In this document: positions 59,701 through 64,000 of the stretch, piece by piece
Layout of the letters: each line of letters starts with the position of its first letter
Position numbering within the stretch: position 1 is the first letter of the stretch
NCBI GenBank assembly: GCA_963969345.1
Contig: OZ017768.1
Location: 1,714,573-1,778,572 of the forward strand
DNA: 64,000 nt
Source of the DNA: Turbatrix aceti
Taxonomy: Eukaryota > Nematoda > Chromadorea > Rhabditida > Panagrolaimidae
Direction of reading: 5' to 3'
The notes under the pieces: model-generated
The model's input: the letters and a program-made list of their open reading frames with translations, nothing else
Databases searched by the model: none
Told to the model about the DNA's origin: nothing
Translations under genes and position numbers: made by a program

Positions 59701-59836
59701 AAGCCGGTCTGTAGACAGCTTCATCGGGGCGAATTTGTCGTTGACGCTTGCACTCGGGTTCCGACGAATTTGCTGCCATCGACAAATTTGAACTCGGCTG
59801 AGTGCTACCGGTTCTGATCGTATCCGTATCACCCAT
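53702..59836 (-). CDS. SNF2-family chromatin ATPase, ARIP4/RAD54L2 type
   Basis: Nine exons, 59836-59492, 59438-59342, 58742-58439, 58386-58079, 57752-57088, 56614-55789, 55678-55270, 54853-54099 and 53982-53702, give 1,329 residues. Helicase motifs: GGIRFLYDN, Walker A HSMGLGKT (about 271-278), VLVPVNVIQNWLSEFDRWLP, the Walker B box DEGH (about 415) in place of the common DEAH/DEXH, LTGYPLQNNLMEYYCMINF, NGQCIDST, STRAGSLGINL and motif VI QAVCRVYRYGQ (about 808-818). The DEGH box and the VNxxQNWLxEFxxWLP stretch match ARIP4 as I recall it, with ATRX as the nearest relative. These proteins remodel nucleosomes and, in ARIP4, act with steroid receptors and on trapped TOP2. The acidic run before the C-terminal helicase lobe is an insertion. 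The C-terminal 350 residues are Gln/Ser/Pro rich with a polyglutamine run. Four introns carry GTAAC repeats. Confidence 0.93.
54301..54345 (-). repeat. polyglutamine-coding trinucleotide repeat
   Basis: CAA/CAG codons in exon 8 of the SNF2 gene encode a run of about twelve Gln within a wider Gln-rich segment (54240-54520). Mixed codons suggest it is fairly stable. Confidence 0.85.
54938..55150 (+). repeat. dispersed GTAAC palindromic repeat, copy 8
   Basis: TTACTTTTGCTCGGAGTAAC, GTTACTTTCTGTTTTGCAGG and CTAAAGTGCAATAACACTTT units in SNF2 intron 7, antisense to the gene. Confidence 0.85.
56744..56998 (-). repeat. dispersed GTAAC palindromic repeat, copy 9
   Basis: The minus strand reads GTTACTTTTGAGTTTGCAGG followed by CTACAACGGAGTAACACTTT. 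The copy is in SNF2 intron 5, in the sense direction. Confidence 0.85.
57818..58030 (-). repeat. dispersed GTAAC palindromic repeat, copy 10
   Basis: Reversed units (AAAAGTAACATTTTATC, GTGTTACTTCCCTTTGGCCT) in SNF2 intron 4, in the sense direction. Confidence 0.85.
58875..59120 (-). repeat. dispersed GTAAC palindromic repeat, copy 11
   Basis: Reversed units (AATGTTACTTCTAACAAAAG, ACGTTACTCCAACCGAAAG) in SNF2 intron 2, in the sense direction. Confidence 0.85.
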
Positions 59837-60298
59837 AGTTAAAACCGTTCTCACATGGAATGAAAAGCTGAAAAAATGCCTAACATGTAAAATGGAAACA
59901 AAAACTTGCTTCAAGCACGCAAACAAAAATAAAACAAAACAAAAAAAGAACGCGAAGCAAACAAAATGCAATCAATGATTTGCAGAAAACGTGCAAATCA
60001 TGCGGGAACCAAACCATCGTAACACACCACTTCCTGTTTACAAGCAACAAGAATGCAACCCAAAAAAAGGTTGGAAAAAAACCCAAAGGGCTTCTGGAAA
60101 ACGTTCAATTTCACAAAGACCAGTAAAATGCCAGATGTGATAGACATTTTCGTCTTTCGCGTTTGACGAACTCCCAAAGCGAAAATTTTTGTTCGAAGAA
60201 AATTTTTCCTTTCTTTTTTTTCAGGTGTGATAGCAAATCAGATCGTCGTGTGTGTATTATTTATCAACGGGTTTTTTGTCATCGCGTAGATTCCAGGG

Positions 60299-60791
60299 AT
60301 GATGCGCTACGTGTTGTCACGATGCTTGCCAACCTTCACACCTGTCCTACGACGAGGACTCGCTTCAAAACGGCGTTTGTGAGTTTTTAGCCCCGCGCAC
60401 GCGCCCATTTTTTTATTACAATCATTTATCCGTAATATTTTCCAGTGAAAAGCTCCTCGTGACGTTCAAAACCGCAGAAGACACTTTTGAAGTGCAGGGC
60501 AACGTCGGTGAATCCCTGCTCGATGTCGTCGTAAATCGGGACATCCCACTCGACGGCTTTGGAGCTTGCGAAGGCACTCTCGCGTGCTGCACCTGTCATG
60601 TCGTCCTACAACCCGAACACTACGCTCGTCTCGCCAAACCCGAAGAAGAGGAACTCGACATGCTCGATCTGGCTCCTGAGTTAGAGGATACAAGTCGCCT
60701 CGGCTGTCAGGTTATCCTGACGTCTGCGGACAAGGGCGGCATCACCGTCAAGGTCCCCAGTATCGTTCGTGATGCGCGAACTCTTGATTAA
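60299..60791 (+). CDS. mitochondrial [2Fe-2S] ferredoxin (adrenodoxin/FDX family)
   Basis: Two exons, 60299-60378 and 60446-60791, give 141 residues. The first exon encodes an Arg-rich, acid-poor presequence (MMRYVLSRCLPTFTPVLRRG) that should direct import into mitochondria. The four cluster ligands are Cys68, Cys74, Cys77 and Cys114 with the canonical C-x5-C-x2-C-x36-C spacing (ACEGTLACCTCH and RLGCQ). The MLDLAPEL helix that contacts partner enzymes is intact. FDX-family proteins pass electrons from ferredoxin reductase to iron-sulfur cluster assembly and, in FDX1, to cytochromes P450. The ending (VKVPSIVRDAR) is closer to FDX1, while PEEEELDMLDLAP recalls FDX2, so I leave the subtype open. 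Confidence 0.95.
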
Positions 60792-60909
60792 ATTGTTTTC
60801 TTTTTTTATAGTTGATGTTATTTAGATAGAAAAAAAAGATGGTATAAAGTGAATATGAAAATATATGGGCTGGAAATATCGTAATAGTGTGAAAATGAGA
60901 ATCATACAC

Positions 60910-61105
60910 CGAACAAAAGTAACATTTTAGTGACAAAAGTCGAATTTACTTTCAACAAACGTAACATAATAGCGAAAAAAAATGTTACTTCACCATAGCC
61001 TGCAAAACCAAAAGTAACAAAACAGCGACAAAAAGTGAATATTACCATTTAAAAAAGTAATATAATAGTAAAAAAATGTGTTACTTCACTATAATTTGGC
61101 AAAAA
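60910..61105 (-). repeat. dispersed GTAAC palindromic repeat, copy 12
   Basis: Reversed units (AATGTTACTTCACCATAGCC, TGCAAAACCAAAAGTAAC) just downstream of the ferredoxin gene. This copy is intergenic. Confidence 0.85.
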
Positions 61106-62118
61106 ATTTTTTTAGGTATTTTCAAATTTTAACCGTATTTTGATTCGAAAAGTTTGAAAATTGACACCAAAGGTACGATTCCCCAACGTTGTACAAAGCT
61201 TGGCATAAAACACATAATATCGCTGAAGAAAAACGCGTAATATTTACAAAAAATTCATACAAAATATGCCAACTTTTGTTTGTTTTTAAAAAACGAGCGC
61301 GTATTGTACACTGCAGTGTGGCCCAATTTTCCGAAAATTCTTTTTTGACATTTTGGTCTGATTGAGATGCGTCCTTTGTCTTCGGCACACCTGAAGAACC
61401 TGGTCTTGTCCTCGCAGGAGATGTCACATTATTTTTCCATTTTTATGGAAAATGTGCCTGTTTTATATTATGCGGGCCGTGTCAGCATGATGAGCACCGG
61501 CTTCTATGTAGGTTTCTTTTATTTTCGTTCATTTACTAAATACATATTTATTATTTAGTCAGAAATGCAACATTCAATATTCTTCAATTGGGTTGCTTAT
61601 TTCGTGCGGTCGCCGTTTTTTGTTTTACTTTAGATAAACATGCGCTCCGCTCATGAGAATTGTTCAAATTTTACTTGGAGCGCTGAAGATTTTTGTTCCG
61701 CTTTTCGTAACAAATGAGCGGGAGCGGATCGAGCACAACAAATTTCAAAATAAATAAAAAGAGCGGAATGAGCGGTAAAAAAATCAAATTAAAAAACAAC
61801 CCTGAACAAAAGGAAACATGCACCGGACAGTGCGCGACTGCGACTGCGGACTCATCCGTTCGCGTCTTCAATTGCGCGCCAAAAATGCGGCAAACAAACA
61901 AAAGCTCGCGCACAGGCTCGCGCTTTTCTCCTATCTGGCCGATTTTTCGATCAATTCTTCCTGCAAAATCGCGTTTTTTTGTATTTCGAAAATACGGTAT
62001 TGATTCTGAGTTTCTGGAGGCATGTTTTTATTTATTCATTTTCGCGATTTTACCGCGCTGCGTTTCAAAAAAAAATGTCGATCGCGCATTTAGATAAATA
62101 AATAAATATTTTTTTAGC
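61106..62118. other. intergenic or 5' region before RAD21
   Basis: Short open frames on both strands have no domain. The last bases (TTTTTTTAG then C and ATG) form a splice acceptor one base before the RAD21 start. This fits spliced-leader addition or a 5' untranslated intron. Confidence 0.5.
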
Positions 62119-64000
62119 ATGTTTTACGCTCAATTCGTGTTGTCGAAGAAAGGCCCGTTGGCCAAAATCTGGCTGGCCGCTCACTGGGAAAAGAAACTCT
62201 CCAAGGCTCAGATCTACGAGACCAACGTCGCAGATGCCGTTGAGGAGGTCATGAGACCGAAGGTGGGCTTAAAAAAATTTCCACAGGGCATTTTTATGAA
62301 TTTATAAAAAAACATTTTTTAGGTAAAAATCGCGCTCCGAACAACCGGTCACCTGCTGTTGGGCATCGTTCGTATCTACTCCAAACGAGTCGAATACCTT
62401 CTCGACGATTGCAATTCGGCTTTTTTGAAGGTCAACCGTTCCATGCGGACGTCGCTACGGTCGACTGGAAATGCTTCGGAGCTTGTGGGTTTTTTCTTGG
62501 CATTTATTTATTTTTACTGTTTTTATTTTTTTGTTTTAGGTAATTTCGAACTTTGACGACGCAGACTTGATTGACGACTTGGACTTGGAACTTCCTGCTG
62601 CCCCTGTTCGGGTGCTCCAGTCGAGGCCTGATGACATCACGCTTCGAGAGGACAATGTTGGAATTACTGAACCGGCTTGTGGATCTTTTGCCGATTGCAA
62701 TGGTGGAGTAAGTTTTTTTGAAAAAAATAAAATATTTAGTAATACTGAAAAATATTTTTTAATTTTGTATACTTAATTTTTTTCTCGAAAAGGAACAACG
62801 ATGAAAGTTGATTTTTTACCGTTTTCAAAAGTAATAGAATAGCGAAAAAATTGTTAACTTGTCGTGGACTGCGAAAGCAAAGTAATATTTTAACAACAAA
62901 AAACGAATGTTACTCTTAGCAAAAGTAATAAAATAGGAAAAAAAAGTGTTACTTCACTTTAGCCTGCAAATCCAAACGTAACACTCTAGTACCAAAAAGT
63001 GAATGTTACTTCTAACAAAGGTAATAAAAAAGCGTTGAAAAAAGTGTTATTATGCATAAGAATCGGAAAATAATATTTTTAGAATTCTAGAATAGCGTAT
63101 TTTGAACTTTTCTGTCATTTTTCAAAATTTTTGTCAGAATTTTTTTGTAACTTTAATTTTTTTTCAGTTGGATGACTTCGGCGAGGGCGGCGCCCCAATC
63201 GACCTGATGACCGACGACTACTACACCAACAAGGGCAAAGAAATCGGTGCCGGTCGTTTCACCCCGATCGACAACAATCTCAGCGCTGAAGCTGCTCGTC
63301 ACGCGCCCGGTGCACCTGACTCCTTCATGAATTCCGTCGGCCACATCGATCCCAGCATGGCTTCTGTCGGGAACATGGACGACATTGACAACTTTCTCGG
63401 CATGCAGCCTGAGGTCATTGATCCCAGTCAACGTAAGTTTACTCGTTACGATTATTTTTTTTTACAAATGTTGGATACGGTTTTTTAGGCACAAATGATG
63501 GCAGCAGTCTGTCTTTGGCCCCCCTCGAGCCCGACCTGGCTCTCGCTAGCCCGAGACGGATTCCGAAGCGCAGACGAAAGCGTCTCATCGTCGACGAGGA
63601 GAAGGATATCTCCAGCGATTTCATGAAGGATAGCATGGCTGATTACCTGGATATCATGAAGCCCTGCGAGGTGGCACCTCCGACGAAGAAGCTCATGCAG
63701 CTGAGGGAGAATGGTGGTACTGACCGGCTGTTCTCCGCTCCGGGATGCCCAGCGCTTTGCGATTCTACTTTTTTGAGGGTTGGTTACGGTCTTTGAAGGG
63801 TTATCCCGAAGCAAAGATTTTTTGCACGATTTTTTTTGAAGGAGAAATTTTCGTTTCAAAAAACACTTTTATCTTTTTTAACAATTTTTTCAGTTCGCAA
63901 ACGAACATTTTGAAAAAAACGTCAATTTTGGCACCATTACATTTATTAATTTTTTTTAATTTTTAAATTTTAATTTTTTTGTTAATTTTTTAACTTATTA
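62119..64000 (+). CDS. rad21: cohesin subunit RAD21/SCC1, 5' part (truncated by window end)
   Basis: Exons 62119-62262, 62323-62484, 62540-62707, 63168-63432, 63489-63778 and one from 63894 onward. The N-terminus [20 protein letters not shown] is the highly conserved kleisin start that binds SMC3. It is followed by [27 protein letters not shown] and [10 protein letters not shown], all standard for RAD21. Later parts are acidic ([14 protein letters not shown]), with a basic [12 protein letters not shown] patch, and the segment [20 protein letters not shown] matches the region before the C-terminal SMC1-binding winged helix. That last domain lies beyond position 64000. RAD21 closes the cohesin ring and is cut by separase. 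A meiotic paralogue cannot be excluded. The intron at 62708-63167 holds a GTAAC repeat. Confidence 0.94.
62815..63060 (-). repeat. dispersed GTAAC palindromic repeat, copy 13
   Basis: Reversed units (AATGTTACTCTTAGCAAAAG, GTGTTACTTCACTTTAGCCT, GCAAATCCAAACGTAACAC) in a RAD21 intron, antisense to the gene. Confidence 0.85.

Noticed and set aside
61122..61427. 101-codon minus-strand frame between ferredoxin and RAD21
   Set aside because: No motif, low hydropathy pattern, and partly overlapping repeat-rich DNA.
1..64000. tRNA, rRNA or CRISPR arrays
   Set aside because: I found no B-box-like GGTTCGAAT context outside coding exons, no ribosomal sequence and no spaced direct repeats of CRISPR type. 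The tandem repeats seen have no unique spacers.

Overview
The window looks like a nuclear segment of a nematode genome. Most genes have several exons, introns are often only about 50 nt long, and acceptors are mostly TTTTCAG or TTTTTAG. There is a divergent seven-transmembrane receptor with an NRFTAM motif, as in nematode serpentine chemoreceptors. Intergenic DNA is AT-rich with long A or T runs, whereas exons have balanced base composition. Two genes have an AG acceptor 1-2 nt before the start codon, which suggests spliced-leader addition. The species cannot be named from the sequence. All exon structures below were built by hand from frame, splice sites and family alignment from memory.

Layout. 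1-3.4 kb holds no gene. 3.4-11.2 kb: an IL-17-receptor-like gene (+) converges on a serpentine receptor (-), followed by a seven-exon gene for an unrecognised nuclear protein (-) that carries a MITE. 11.2-17.2 kb is gene-poor with dispersed repeats. 17.2-31.3 kb: a C1orf21/DUF4612 homologue (+), a tektin (+), a secreted Cys-rich protein (+), a TA-flanked transposon remnant, a GNAT acetyltransferase (+), a protein tyrosine phosphatase (-) and a proline-rich protein (-). 31.3-40.1 kb has no recognisable gene. 40.1-45.2 kb: a type II membrane glycosyltransferase-like protein (-), a saposin-like protein with GATA sites upstream (+) and a divergent importin-alpha-like ARM protein (+).

45.4-59.8 kb is the most notable part. 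A seven-exon TRMT11 gene (-, 53490 to 45706) carries three intact opposite-strand genes inside its introns, plus a 1,011-bp nearly perfect foldback element flanked by TTAA. It lies 211 bp downstream of a nine-exon ARIP4/RAD54L2-type SNF2 ATPase gene on the same strand, which resembles a nematode operon. A short membrane-protein ORF overlaps the TRMT11 stop codon. 60.2-64 kb holds a mitochondrial [2Fe-2S] ferredoxin (+) and the 5' part of a RAD21/SCC1 cohesin gene (+) that runs off the end.

A dispersed repeat family built from GTTACTT...AAGTAAC palindromic units occurs at least 13 times, ten of them inside introns, and some units contain a good splice-acceptor sequence. This family, the nested-gene host and the foldback element are the strongest candidates for undescribed biology. 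I did not see a new defence-type or enzymatic gene system.
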